Positions 26,233-35,486 are shown, numbered from the stretch's first letter. The stretch is DNA of 64,000 nucleotides from Kolteria novifilia (GCA_007748055.1 CP036279.1:3100001-3164000); one strand, 5' to 3'. The notes: generated by a model not told the origin, from the sequence alone. Made by a program: numbers and translations.

Positions 26233-27489
26233 CTATCCGAGGCGCTGCCGCGCCGCGCGAGCGTGGCCGATCAAGCCTTCTTGTTCCGCCAGCCACGCCG
26301 CGTCCTCGATCTGACGGACGTCGACGGGCTGATCGCCGGAGCGCTGGAAGGTGACAACCTTGAGAAAGTCATAAACCGCCAAGCCGCCGCGGCGCGTCGC
26401 CCAACCACCGGTCGGCAACGTGTGATTGGGACCGGAGGCGTAGTCGCCGAAGACCTCCGCCGACTCCGATCCGATGAAGATCCCGCCCGCGTTGCGAACC
26501 GAGTTGACAAACTGTTGGCATGCCTCTTCGTCGTCGATCATCACTTGGAGATGTTCGGGAGCCAATCGGTTGACGATTTCCGTCGCTTGTTCCAGCGTTT
26601 CGACCAGGACGATCTCGCCTCGGTTGGCCAACGACTGTTCGGCGATCTCCCTGGTCGGGAGGATGGCGAGTTGTCGCTCGACCGCCGCGAGCGCTTTCTT
26701 CGCGAAGGGCTCCGAAAGCGTGACCAGGACCGGACGGGCGTCGGGGTCGTGCTCGGCTTGGGCGAGAATGTCCGAGGCGACGTACTCCGGGTTGGCGTGT
26801 TCGTCGGCGACCACGCACAACTCGGTCGCTCCCGCGGCCATGTCGATGCGACACTGCGCCTGGGCGATTCTCTTCGCCGCCACCACAAAGCGGTTGCCGG
26901 GACCGACGATGACGTCGCAGCGGGGAACGTCGATGCCGAGCGCCAACGCGGCGATTCCTTGGGCACCACCAAGGCGAAGGACTCGCTTCGCGCCGGCGAG
27001 ATGGGCGACCGCGAGCATGATCGCGCCCGGGCTAGGGGAGCAGACGGTGATCTCCTCGACACCGGCGACAGCGGCGGGGATGACGGTCATCAGTGCGCTG
27101 GAGATCAGCGGATAGCGACCGCCGGGGACATAGCATCCCGCGGCCGAGACCGGCAGGACGTGATGCCCGACCCGAAAACCGCCCAAGTCGATGTGGAGGG
27201 GTTGCAGGGCTTCACGCTGCGCCTCGGCGAATGCCCGCACCCGCTCGGCGGAACGCTGCAGCGGACCGCGAGCCTCGTCGGGGAGGTTGCTCCAAGCGTC
27301 GCGGAGTTCGTCGTGGTCGGCGATCAGGGCCGCGTCGCCCAGTCGATCGAACTTCTCGCCGTACTCGCGCAGAGACGCGGCGCCACGCGTGCGGACATCC
27401 TCGAAGATCCGCTGCGCGGTCTCGATGGTTTCCGGGTCTTGATCACTGGAAGGCGTGTCCCGCCACTGGTCGAAGAGAGTCGTTTTCAA
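26233..27489 (-). CDS. hisD: Histidinol dehydrogenase
   Basis: 418 residues, normal length for HisD, which oxidises L-histidinol to L-histidine in two NAD-dependent steps. Diagnostic segments are VCSPSPGAIMLA, GPGNRFVVAAKRIAQ, IDMAAGATELCVVAD, ILAQAEHDPDARP, LAPEHLQVMI (with the catalytic Glu-His pair) and the C-terminal NHTLPTGG. Translation appears to begin at a TTG at 27489, with GGAG eight bases upstream; no in-frame ATG exists close by. It stands apart from other his genes; the hisH and hisF homologues at 2.6-5.4 kb belong to glycan metabolism. The VTT-domain gene follows on the same strand. Confidence 0.95.
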   Translation of the reverse strand: MKTTLFDQWRDTPSSDQDPETIETAQRIFEDVRTRGAASLREYGEKFDRLGDAALIADHDELRDAWSNLPDEARGPLQRSAERVRAFAEAQREALQPLHIDLGGFRVGHHVLPVSAAGCYVPGGRYPLISSALMTVIPAAVAGVEEITVCSPSPGAIMLAVAHLAGAKRVLRLGGAQGIAALALGIDVPRCDVIVGPGNRFVVAAKRIAQAQCRIDMAAGATELCVVADEHANPEYVASDILAQAEHDPDARPVLVTLSEPFAKKALAAVERQLAILPTREIAEQSLANRGEIVLVETLEQATEIVNRLAPEHLQVMIDDEEACQQFVNSVRNAGGIFIGSESAEVFGDYASGPNHTLPTGGWATRRGGLAVYDFLKVVTFQRSGDQPVDVRQIEDAAWLAEQEGLIGHARAARQRLG

Positions 27490-27728
27490 GGCCTACTCCG
27501 CCGCTGCCATTGTCTCGTGTTCCGCCGAGCGCCGAACGATCGGACCGGTGCTGGGGCATCTCCTAGTAGGTACGCGAGGCCCCGGCCAATTCGACGTCTC
27601 CGCACCGCGATGCGGCCATCCGTTCATCATATGAGGTAGAGGACACCGGGCGCATCGACCGTCGATCCAGGTCGCGAGACGGGACGGCGTGGGCGTGAAG
27701 AGGGTCGTCCAAGCGGTTCAGATGAGGA

Positions 27729-28220
27729 TTAGGCGGCGGGACGAAGTTCCATGGCCCGGTGGGCGTCGCGCGTCGCCGGCCGCTTGGCGGGCACCGTTCG
27801 CGGAACCTGTTGCCAACGTTGGGGGACGAGGTGGCGTTGGTTGGGCCAGCCGCTGAAGTACCACTCGCGGATCGTTCCCTGAGCGTCTTGGTAGACGAAA
27901 TAGGCATCGCGGAGACGCTGGTCGCCGTGGGAACCGGTCCACTTGTGCTCGAAGGGGAAGAGGGCTTCGCAGCGCACGCCGTTGGTGATTTCGACGCCGA
28001 GGCCGTTGGCTTCCGCGAGATGGTCGGTCAGGAGCCGGCGCGAGCGGCGCCGCTCCGATTGCAGGAGCTCGCGGTCGGCCCGACTCAGGTCGGCGCGCTC
28101 GAGACGCCGGGCGAGCTTCGCGAGACGACTGCGTTCGCCGCGAATGTCTTTCACGACCCGACTGATCAGCGGGAGCATCGCCGTGGCGTCGGAGAGCGTG
28201 AATGTTCGCCGCTTGATCAT
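27729..28220 (-). CDS. DUF2203 family protein
   Basis: 163 residues starting at MIKRRTFTLSDATAMLPL. The pattern is that of DUF2203: an N-terminal FTLSDA.AMLPLISRVVKDI segment, a charged helical middle (RRLERADLSRADRELL), then NGLGVEITNGVRCEALFPF and a C-terminal EWYFSGWPNQR resembling the family's terminal W-rich motif. The function of the family is unknown. An upstream in-frame start at 28307 exists, but the family begins near MIKRR. It is on the same strand as hisD, with a 239-base gap that holds nothing I recognise. Confidence 0.75.
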   Translation of the reverse strand: MIKRRTFTLSDATAMLPLISRVVKDIRGERSRLAKLARRLERADLSRADRELLQSERRRSRRLLTDHLAEANGLGVEITNGVRCEALFPFEHKWTGSHGDQRLRDAYFVYQDAQGTIREWYFSGWPNQRHLVPQRWQQVPRTVPAKRPATRDAHRAMELRPAA

Positions 28221-28744
28221 CGTTCTGCCTGCCAGGAAAGAGATACGGAATAAGCCGTCAACTAACCTTATCACCCCTCTTTTGCCGTGATGTCCCATGG
28301 GACGCATTTTGGCTGGGTTTCCACTCTTGCGTGCCTGCCCTGGACGTCCTGACCGTCAGAACAGGAACCAGAAGGGATGAATTGCCGAGAGTTGGCCGTG
28401 GATGATGCTCGTGAACGCTGGGGGTCGCGGGAAGCGAGGGGTGCGTCGCGGCGTCTCGTGGCACGCGCGGGGATCCGATGGGCAACGACTTAAGTGAATC
28501 GGAGCTCCTTCGCGAGAAGCTGGTGTCGTGAGCGCGTCACCACCACACCAATGCCGAGAGTCGCGTTGATGGGGACAGACCGTCGCGTGGCGTTTCGAGG
28601 TGGAGTTGGGATGCGAAACGAGCTCAAGAAAGCGCGGGGTGGGCGACCGGCCGACGCGAACGTCGATCGGGCCCACCCCAGGCCACATGGTGATTTGTTG
28701 ACCCGGGCCCGAAGGAAGACTCCCTCGGGGACCGGGGCGTGACT
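28221..28744. other. Intergenic region
   Basis: About 520 bases with no supported gene. A degenerate copy of the dispersed CTCTTGCGTGCCTGCCC-type text occurs near 28322-28345. The left edge (28221-28275, AT-richer with GAAAGAGATACGGAATAAG on the + strand) probably holds the promoter of the DUF2203 gene. Confidence 0.3.
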
Positions 28745-29851
28745 TTAGCGAACCACGCCACCGACCGGCTGGATCGGATTCCAGCGGAGCGGGCGGGGTT
28801 GCTTCAGCTCGCGGCTCGCCGAGGTCGATTGGACCGGGATCGGACGAAAGAGCTGCGGCTGCTGCGGTTGATAGTACGACGAGTCGTTGGTCGACGACCC
28901 GTTCGAGGAGGAGTTCTGCTGCGGGCTACGCGGGGCCGGGACCGTTTCGCCGGGAGCGTAGTAACGCTTCATTTCCTCGACGACCTTGCCATCGCGAACG
29001 ACACGCTCGATGAGCGTGGTGCCGTTCTGCGACTGCTGCTGGGTCGCGGGGAGGGCGTTGCTGGTTCGGGGCTGAGCCTGAGCCTGAGCCTGTGACTGCG
29101 TCTGGGGCTGAGCCGGCGTGTAGTAGGAACCCTGCCGCGGCTGAGCCGCTGTCGCCGGTCGAGCCGGAACCGCTTGAGCGACCGTGGCGGCCGGAGCGGC
29201 GGCCGGGGCGGCACCCGCGGGGTAGTACATCACGGTGCGCGTTACCGGGACGTTCTCGCAACGCTGCTGATAGGTGGTGACCGGAACTTGGTAGTTCCGC
29301 GTGACCCAGTTCGTCACCGGCGTGCAGACTCTCTTGCGAACATAGCACGTCTGCGGACAACTGACGGACTTATAGGAACAGGTGCAGGGGTCGTAGTAGG
29401 CGCTGGTTCGCATCGTCGTGACCGGCTGCATGTAGTACGACGTCTTCATCGTCGTGACTTGTTCCATCTTCGTCTTGGTCACCATCTGGGTGGTGGGAAC
29501 CATGTAGCAGCGCTTCTGCATGCAGGTTTGCTGCACCGCGATCGGTTGCGGGGCGGGGCAAGCCATCTGCGGAGCGGGGCAAGCGCCCGTGGGGCAGGTC
29601 GGGCAAGCCGGTGTCGCCAGCGCGACGGTCGGGGCCGGAGCCGGAGCTTGGCAACTCGTGCACGCCGGAACCGCCAAGCTCACTTGGGGAGCCGGGCAGG
29701 TGGGGCATGCGGGACGACAATAGTTGGCGGGGCGGCAACACTGTTTCGCCCGCCACGATCGAAAGATACAGGCCTCGGCCGGACGAGCTGCCGCCAGTGC
29801 GACAGTCCCGCCCAGAATGGCCAATGCCATCACTCGAAGCTTCTCGTTCAT
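28745..29851 (-). CDS. Secreted Cys/Tyr/Gln-rich protein, planctomycete type
   Basis: 368 residues from MNEKLRVMALAILGG, a clear signal peptide ending near AEA. The ATG at 29851 has GGAG about 8 bases upstream. The N-terminal third is rich in CP/CPT repeats (CRPACPTCPAPQ, CPTCPTGACPAPQ), giving many cysteines for disulfides outside the cytoplasm. The middle has repeating Tyr/Thr/Val motifs (MKTSYYMQPVTTMRTSAYYD, VTRNYQVPVTTYQQRC), and the last third is Pro/Gln/Ala/Ser-rich and probably disordered. No enzyme domain is visible. Such proteins could be cell-wall or surface structural proteins of planctomycetes, but that is inference. Confidence 0.75.
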   Translation of the reverse strand: MNEKLRVMALAILGGTVALAAARPAEACIFRSWRAKQCCRPANYCRPACPTCPAPQVSLAVPACTSCQAPAPAPTVALATPACPTCPTGACPAPQMACPAPQPIAVQQTCMQKRCYMVPTTQMVTKTKMEQVTTMKTSYYMQPVTTMRTSAYYDPCTCSYKSVSCPQTCYVRKRVCTPVTNWVTRNYQVPVTTYQQRCENVPVTRTVMYYPAGAAPAAAPAATVAQAVPARPATAAQPRQGSYYTPAQPQTQSQAQAQAQPRTSNALPATQQQSQNGTTLIERVVRDGKVVEEMKRYYAPGETVPAPRSPQQNSSSNGSSTNDSSYYQPQQPQLFRPIPVQSTSASRELKQPRPLRWNPIQPVGGVVR

Positions 29852-30424
29852 GAGATGTTTCTCCATTCCTGTTTGGGCCTCGCCCCTTGGCGGGCGCACA
29901 ATTTCTCTGCCCGCGGTCCTGCGCTGCAGAGCCGCTGTGCGTTCGATCCTTGATCGGGACCGGAGTCAATGGTCAAAGCGGGCACGGTTCGGAATCAGGC
30001 CCGACGGTTCGCGGTCGGAAGGCGCCGGGGACGAGTCCCGGATCGCCTGGCTTCCTTCAGCACGATCGGGAAGAGGTCGGCGGCCCAAAGCCTCTCGGCT
30101 TCAGCCGTCGAGTTCTTCCGACATCAGAGTAACGCGACGATTGGCCAATCATCAATCGAACCCATCACCTCTTCTCGCAAAAAGAAGCCATGTTCGGTGC
30201 TATTGTGAGGGTTACAGCGGATTGGCAAATGAGGTGCCGGCCGGTTGCACAAGTCAGCGAACCGGGGAAAGGTGTCGATCACGTGTCGCACCGCTTGCCT
30301 TTGCTCGATTCATCGAACGGATCGTCCCGGAGGAAGTGTCCCATCAAGGGCCGAATCGCCCCTCCGAGAGTTCTTTCGACGAGGTCTTCAACGCGGAGTG
30401 TAAGGACCATGTCACCCAGGGACG
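29852..30424. other. Intergenic region upstream of the Cys-rich secreted protein gene
   Basis: 573 bases with no supported gene. The part around 30125-30230 is AT-richer (CCAATCATCAATCG, TTGTGAGGGTTACAGC) and may hold the promoter of the secreted protein gene on the minus strand. No strong inverted repeat was found. Confidence 0.3.
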
Positions 30425-30976
30425 CTACGTCGAGCACGCGACATGCGAATCGTTTGGGACGTTTGGGGGGATTCTTAGTCCCGCGATGATCAAGCCGCGC
30501 GGCATGCCATCAACGACGGCGATGGACGTAAGATGCCCCATCGTCTCGAACCCAAGTGTATCGTTGATTCGGCGCGTCGCCTGATTGTGATCGAAGTACA
30601 TGCTTAGCAAGGTTGTTACGCCGAGGTTGGGGCAATGCGCGATCATGCGCTCCTTGAGGAATCTACCGATTCCACGGCGTTGGTGGGAGGTGGCGACATA
30701 GGTGCTGATCTCGGCGGTCGCGTCGTAGGCGGGCCGACCCTGGTAGAAGGAGGAGAGACCGACCCAAGCCACGACCTCACGCTCCGTTTCCGCGACCCAG
30801 AGGGGACGGCGAGCGGGGTCGTGTCTCTCGAACCAGGCGCGGCGATCGTCAACGCTCACCGGGCGAGTGTCGGCGGTCGACCAACCGCCGGGAACGGATT
30901 GATTGTAGATGGCGACGATGGCGGGAAGATCCGCGAGCTTGGCGTCTCTCACCGTCAGTTCCGAGGAGAGGTTCAT
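30425..30976 (-). CDS. GNAT family N-acetyltransferase (phosphinothricin acetyltransferase-like)
   Basis: 183 residues. The GNAT fold is shown by LTVRDAKLADLPAIVAIYNQ at the start, AWVGLSSF, the acetyl-CoA-binding loop HQRRGIGRFLKERMI and NDTLGFETMGHL. The spacing and the IYNQ and GLGF-like motifs resemble the Pat/YncA group, which acetylates phosphinothricin, methionine sulfoximine or related small amines. The substrate here is not known. The ATG at 30976 gives a normal length. It stands alone on the minus strand, with PfkB upstream at a distance of 120 bases. Confidence 0.85.
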   Translation of the reverse strand: MNLSSELTVRDAKLADLPAIVAIYNQSVPGGWSTADTRPVSVDDRRAWFERHDPARRPLWVAETEREVVAWVGLSSFYQGRPAYDATAEISTYVATSHQRRGIGRFLKERMIAHCPNLGVTTLLSMYFDHNQATRRINDTLGFETMGHLTSIAVVDGMPRGLIIAGLRIPPNVPNDSHVACST

Positions 30977-31096
30977 AGGGCCTCACGCAGCGAGGGCTGG
31001 CGGGTCGCTTGCCGCCAGCCGGTAACCGTTAGCGCCGGGCGCCTTCTGGGTGCCATGCTCATGCTTGCGTGGGCAAGCGAAGATGACCCGCTTGCG

Positions 31097-32002
31097 CTAT
31101 GGCAGCAGAAGCATGTCGCGGAACGTCGCCAGTCGCTTGTCGATCTGGTCGCGGTCGGTGACGCGGATCTGGTTGAGGCTGTAGTCCTCGACCGTCAAGG
31201 ACGCGACGATGGTGCCGTAAGCCATCGCCCGCTTGAGGGTTTCGCCGTCGAGTTTGTCCTGCGACGCGAGATACCCCATCAGGCCGCCGGCGAAGCTGTC
31301 GCCAGCTCCGGTCGGATCGACGACTTGGCCCGTCGGGAATGCCGGGAGGGTGACGGTGACGTCTTCGCCGAAGAACATCGCGCCGTGCTCGCCCTTTTTG
31401 ACGATGACGAAGCTCGGTCCCATGTCGAGGATCTTCTTGCCCGCGGTGACGATGAGATCTTCCTCGGTCAGCATCAGCGCTTCGGAATCGTTGAGGACGA
31501 GGCCGTCGACCTCCTTGAGCAATTGCGTCAAGTCGTCGCGCGCCGTCTCGATCCAGAGGTCCATCGTGTCGGCAACGACGAGCTTCGGCTTGTTGACCTG
31601 ATGGAGGACCTTGCGCTGCACCGTCGGGCTGCCGTTGGCGAGAAAGACGTAGGGGCTGTCGCGATAGGCGTCGGGAATGACGGGATCGAACTCGCCGAAG
31701 ACGTTCAGTTGCACTTCGAGCGTGTCGCGGTTGTTCATGTTGCGGTGATAGCGGCCCTTCCAACGGAACGTCTTGCCCGACTCTTGCTTGACACCAGAGA
31801 CGTCGATCTCGTCGCGCTCGTTGAGGATGCCCAGAAAGTCCTCGGGGAAGTCGTCGCCGACGACACCGACCACACGCACCGGCGCGAAGTAGCTCGCGGC
31901 GTAAGCGAAGTAGCACGCCGACCCGCCAAGGGCTTCGGACGCCTCGCCGCGCGGAGTCTGTACCGAGTCGATGGCGATCGATCCGACAACCATCAGTGTC
32001 AT
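31097..32002 (-). CDS. PfkB family carbohydrate/nucleoside kinase
   Basis: 301 residues beginning MTLMVVGSIAIDSV, with AAAGGA 7 bases upstream; the 47 residues before it in the open frame have no family counterpart. Features are LGGSACYFAYAASYFAP (N-terminal substrate site), GRYHRNMNNRDT, VADTMDLW and the PfkB signature 2 VVDPTGAGDSFAGGLMGYL with the catalytic Asp. Family members phosphorylate sugars, adenosine or related substrates. The sequence resembles ribokinase/adenosine-kinase-like planctomycete proteins, and no specific substrate can be chosen. It is divergent from the GT39 gene. Confidence 0.88.
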   Translation of the reverse strand: MTLMVVGSIAIDSVQTPRGEASEALGGSACYFAYAASYFAPVRVVGVVGDDFPEDFLGILNERDEIDVSGVKQESGKTFRWKGRYHRNMNNRDTLEVQLNVFGEFDPVIPDAYRDSPYVFLANGSPTVQRKVLHQVNKPKLVVADTMDLWIETARDDLTQLLKEVDGLVLNDSEALMLTEEDLIVTAGKKILDMGPSFVIVKKGEHGAMFFGEDVTVTLPAFPTGQVVDPTGAGDSFAGGLMGYLASQDKLDGETLKRAMAYGTIVASLTVEDYSLNQIRVTDRDQIDKRLATFRDMLLLP

Positions 32003-32361
32003 GTTGAATCCTTTCGTGCCGTCAGGGGCGAACTCGAACGATCCTCGAGTTGTCCCGTCTTGCCGCAATCCTGCGAATCTGTTCCGAGCGGCAACCACAA
32101 ACGTCGCCGCTGCCCGAACGGTTCGCGAACCCATTTTCTTCACATCATTGAACGCATCCGCTTAACGTATGGTCTCTCCCGCGAGAGGCCAACCGACGCG
32201 ATGAGGTTGTCTGGTGGCTTGAGGTGGTCTGGGCAGGCAACGATTCGTAAGAGTCTGCCGTGATCCGATTGACCGAAACGAACGAGACGGTACACTCCGT
32301 CGCGAACCTCGGCCACGCCCAGGCCGAAGGGGGGACCAGAAAGGCCATCGCGAGAGCGAGC
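32003..32361. promoter_or_regulatory. Divergent intergenic region, pfkB / GT39
   Basis: About 360 bases separate the pfkB ATG from the GT39 ATG at 32362. A GTG at 32260 in frame with GT39 would shorten the gap to 257 bases. Both promoters must lie here. TTCACATCATTGAACGC around 32138-32154 is AT-richer, but no clear promoter pair can be assigned. Confidence 0.3.
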
Positions 32362-34314
32362 ATGGACGCGACGTCGCTCGAACATTCCGGTGCGGACCTC
32401 ACCTCACTCACCGGTGAGGGGAACGAGGAGGGTGCGGGCACCCTTTGGCAGGGCGTTCGCTTTCCCCTGTGGGTGAGTGTCTCGATGCTCTTGGCCTTCG
32501 CCTCATTCGTCTTCGCGTGGCGAGTCGAGGAACGAGGCCTCTGGAGTTCGCACGAAGGCCGCGCGGCTCAGAACGCCCAACAAATGTTGCGCACCGGCCA
32601 CTGGCTCATCCCGACACTCATCACCAACGACCCCGAAGTTCAAAAACCGCCCATGTACTACTGGGCGGTCGCCGCCTTTTCCTTGCTCGGCGGCGGAGAG
32701 GTCAGCGCCTGGACCGTCCGGCTTCCCTCCGTCCTCGCGGCCCTGACGGGGATTGGGATCGTCTTCCTCTTCGGTCGACGACTCTGGGACCTCGAGACCG
32801 GATTGCTTGCCGGCATCATTCTGACGACCACGACCCGCTACGCCTGGCTCGCGAGGGTGGGGCGGATCGACATGCTGCTGAGTCTGGTCGTCCTCCTGGC
32901 GCTCTTTGTCTTTTGGCGGGAGTTTCATCGCGACGAGCAAGAACGGACGACGAAACGTTGGCTGGGCTTTTACGCGCTACTCGCTCTCGGGGTGCTGATC
33001 AAAGGCCCGATCGCGGTCGTGCTGACGATGCTGCCGATCGCGACTTACCTGTGGGCGCGCGGCGAGCCGATTCTTCCAGTGGCCCAGCGGGGCGCGTGGG
33101 GAACCTGGCATCGCATGCGGCTATTGCCCGGACTCTTGGCGGTGGCGCTCATTGCCGGACCGTGGTTCGCCTATGCCTTCTGGGCGACCCAAGGAGCCTA
33201 TTTTTGGGAATTTGTCGTTCATCACAACTTCGATCGGGCGCTTGGAACGAGTTCTAGCCTGAAATCGGGACCGGTTTGGTTCTACATCCCCCGGCTCTTG
33301 GTCGACTGTTTTCCCTGGTCGATCCTTCTCCCGGCGGCGGGTTTGACGCTTTGGAAGCATCGCCAACGCCTCGTCCAACGCGAGGATCCCTGGTCGCAGC
33401 AGTATCTCTTTCTGTTGAGCTGGGTTATCTCACAGTTCGTCCTGCTGACGCTTGTCAGCTTCAAACGCGCCGACTACCTGCTTCCGGTCTACCCGGCGGT
33501 CGCTCTCTTGCTCGCTGGCTGGATGCGCGATCGATTCGCGCGGTTTGAAGACCGCAATGCCACCCGGCCGCAGCGCAATCCTCGTCGTCGGGCTCGTTGG
33601 GTGCTCATTTCGGCCTTCGCGATGGCGACGCTCACCGCGCCGCTGCTGCTTTGGGCGACGATCGAGTTCCTCAAAAAGGGCGTGGTCGAATCGCTGATGG
33701 AGTTCAGCCTCGCCGAGCGCCACCTGAATCTCACCGACCGATTCATGATGGGGCACGTCGAACGACTGCTGCGCGAGAACTGGCCCCTCTTAGGCATCAG
33801 CGCCGTCGTCATTGTCGGCTGCGTGTGGCTCTTCCAAACGGGCTGGCACGAGCGGCGCAATCAACGCATGATTGCCGGGCTCGCGCTTCCGTGGCTGGTC
33901 TGTTTCCTATTCCAGATCCATCTGATCTTGCCGGCGATCGACCCGCTGCGGGAAATGTCGCGTTTTGCCGAAGTCATTCGAACACTGGCAACTCCCGAGC
34001 GTCCGATTTACTATTTCGGAAAGTTCGACCCCGATTTGGTATTCCATGCGGGGCCGCCCGCGCGTCTGGTTGGCGACTGGGAGGAATTGGTCAGTTTGGG
34101 CGAGGGCGACAAGCCCTGCTTCGTGGTGATGAAGGCGAGTCAGTTGCCCTGGGTCAAACGCGATCCGCGAACCCGGAACTGGGAGGTCGTCGCCGACAAC
34201 CGGCACACCTCGTTCGGCGACCACCGCGATGCCCGCATTCTGCTGACCAACGTGCCTTTCGCCGTGGCCGATCATCCGCGTCGGGACGAGGAAACCTCAA
34301 CCCGCTCGCTGTGA
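32362..34314 (+). CDS. GT39/ArnT-like membrane glycosyltransferase
   Basis: 650 residues from the ATG at 32362 (684 if a GTG at 32260 is used; neither has a strong ribosome site). It has at least ten hydrophobic segments. The first periplasmic loop reads GLWSSHEGRAAQNAQQML, the position of the conserved acidic motif of the polyprenyl-phosphate-sugar glycosyltransferases (GT39/GT83), then KPPMYYW. RYAWLARVGRIDMLLSL and VLIKGPIAVVL continue the family pattern. Such enzymes move a sugar from a polyprenyl-phosphate carrier to a lipid or protein on the outer face of the inner membrane. A GT2-like gene follows 4 bases after the stop and may make the lipid-linked donor. Confidence 0.85.
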   Translation: MDATSLEHSGADLTSLTGEGNEEGAGTLWQGVRFPLWVSVSMLLAFASFVFAWRVEERGLWSSHEGRAAQNAQQMLRTGHWLIPTLITNDPEVQKPPMYYWAVAAFSLLGGGEVSAWTVRLPSVLAALTGIGIVFLFGRRLWDLETGLLAGIILTTTTRYAWLARVGRIDMLLSLVVLLALFVFWREFHRDEQERTTKRWLGFYALLALGVLIKGPIAVVLTMLPIATYLWARGEPILPVAQRGAWGTWHRMRLLPGLLAVALIAGPWFAYAFWATQGAYFWEFVVHHNFDRALGTSSSLKSGPVWFYIPRLLVDCFPWSILLPAAGLTLWKHRQRLVQREDPWSQQYLFLLSWVISQFVLLTLVSFKRADYLLPVYPAVALLLAGWMRDRFARFEDRNATRPQRNPRRRARWVLISAFAMATLTAPLLLWATIEFLKKGVVESLMEFSLAERHLNLTDRFMMGHVERLLRENWPLLGISAVVIVGCVWLFQTGWHERRNQRMIAGLALPWLVCFLFQIHLILPAIDPLREMSRFAEVIRTLATPERPIYYFGKFDPDLVFHAGPPARLVGDWEELVSLGEGDKPCFVVMKASQLPWVKRDPRTRNWEVVADNRHTSFGDHRDARILLTNVPFAVADHPRRDEETSTRSL

Positions 34315-34318
34315 GTGC

Positions 34319-35152
34319 ATGGATCTCGAAACACTCTTCCACCGAAACTCCCTCGCCGGATCGCCAATCAGCCTTCTGATTCGCCCGGGCGATGTCGCGC
34401 CCGTGTGGCAGTCGGCCGTCGACCTGCTCGAAGGTTGCGGCCTTTCCGGCGAAGTGATCGTCCTCAGCGATGAGCCGATCCCCAGCCGGCTTCCCGCGCG
34501 CTCGCGGGGGATTCGCATTCGCTGGATTCCTTGGGATTCCGACGCGTCCTCTCCCGATCTCGCCGCTCTTGGCGAGATGTGCCGTTGGCCCAGCATCATC
34601 ATGACTGATGCCGCGGTGACGCTGAAGGAACGTGACCTGGCCGAACTAGTCGATCGACTCAACTTCTCCGACATTGTCGTGGGCATTCGCTCCCGCCGTG
34701 AACGCTGGCTCCTGCGGCCCTTCGCGTGGGGACTGCGGATGCTGCTGGGCGTGCCGGTGCGCGATCCGCTCTGTCCGATCCGAGGGTTTCGCAAGCGAGC
34801 GCTCGAAGGTGTGGTCATTCAGTCGGCTGGCGCGATGGTCGATGTGGAAGTCCTCGCGAAGTTGACCTTCCGCGAGTCGCTCTTTGACGAGTACCCGCTC
34901 CGCTCGTCGCCGAAGTCCCCTGGGCTCGTGGCGACGGTGCTTCGAAGTCTCGGCAGGGATCGGGCACTGTGGCTACGGCCGAAGTTCTGGAAGTTCGACC
35001 GGAGAAAGCCGGTCTTTCCCCCCGTCCTGGCCGATGTTGTTGCGACTGTTCCCTCGGAGAAGAGCGCCGAACCAGCGACGAACGGCAACCACCGCTGGAA
35101 CCACCCGAGGCATCCTTGGGGACCGATCTTTCCCAAGCGGCGATTGGTTTAG
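34319..35152 (+). CDS. Divergent GT2-like (polyprenyl-phosphate glycosyltransferase-like) protein
   Basis: 277 residues, coupled to the GT39 gene by a 4-base gap. The C-terminal half has LRMLLGVPVRDPLCPIRGFR followed by an FDEYPLRSSPK strand, which matches the end of dolichyl/polyprenyl-phosphate sugar synthases (the D..SGFR... region). However, the N-terminal half lacks a normal GT2 nucleotide-binding start and the usual DXD; ITMTDAAV-like text (IIMTDAAVTLKERDL) occupies that position. It could supply the lipid-linked sugar used by the neighbouring GT39 protein, or be a non-catalytic partner. I am confident in the general family and less so in activity. Confidence 0.55.
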   Translation: MDLETLFHRNSLAGSPISLLIRPGDVAPVWQSAVDLLEGCGLSGEVIVLSDEPIPSRLPARSRGIRIRWIPWDSDASSPDLAALGEMCRWPSIIMTDAAVTLKERDLAELVDRLNFSDIVVGIRSRRERWLLRPFAWGLRMLLGVPVRDPLCPIRGFRKRALEGVVIQSAGAMVDVEVLAKLTFRESLFDEYPLRSSPKSPGLVATVLRSLGRDRALWLRPKFWKFDRRKPVFPPVLADVVATVPSEKSAEPATNGNHRWNHPRHPWGPIFPKRRLV

Positions 35153-35354
35153 TGGGACGTTCCCGATTTCCCCTCTCCCAGTGGAAGAGGGGCCAGGGGT
35201 GAGGGGACTCCTGGCCGACGAGCGACCCATGTCTCTTCGCTCGGCTGGGGTCGTGAGCAATTCAACGGGCCACTACAGTCCTGACCGAATCGTCCGTTTC
35301 ATGAAGACTCGTTCCCCACTCGTGCGGGAATGTGCTGAATCGGAGGCAATTCCC
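35153..35354. other. Spacer before the tandem repeat array
   Basis: No coding frame is supported. It contains CCCTCTCCCAGTGGAAGAGG around 35170-35190 followed by CCAGGGGTGAGGGGA, a dispersed repeat type seen in many GC-rich genomes, and reads directly into the 30-bp tandem array. Confidence 0.4.
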
Positions 35355-35486
35355 GCATGCCCACGGCGAGCGTGGGTCTCTTGAGCATGCCCACGACGAG
35401 CGTGGGTCTCTTGAGCATGCCCACGGCGAGCGTGGGTCTCTTGAGCATGCCCACGGCGAGCGTGGAGCATGGCACCCAAGAGTCGT
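35355..35486. repeat. Tandem array of 30-bp hairpin units
   Basis: Three complete 30-base units (35355-35384, 35385-35414, 35415-35444) and a partial fourth run head to tail. Each unit contains CCCACGGCGAGCGTGGG, a perfect 6-bp stem; the second unit has GACGAG in the loop side. The fourth unit passes into CATGGCACCCAAGAGTC and then AATGAATGAACC, the same text found at 57918-57973. There are no spacers, so it is not a CRISPR. It lies at the 3' side of the PD40 gene and may act as a transcript end or as a repetitive extragenic element. Confidence 0.85.

Noticed and set aside
35355-35486. CRISPR array
   Set aside because: The 30-base units join directly head to tail with no unique spacers, and no cas gene is present.
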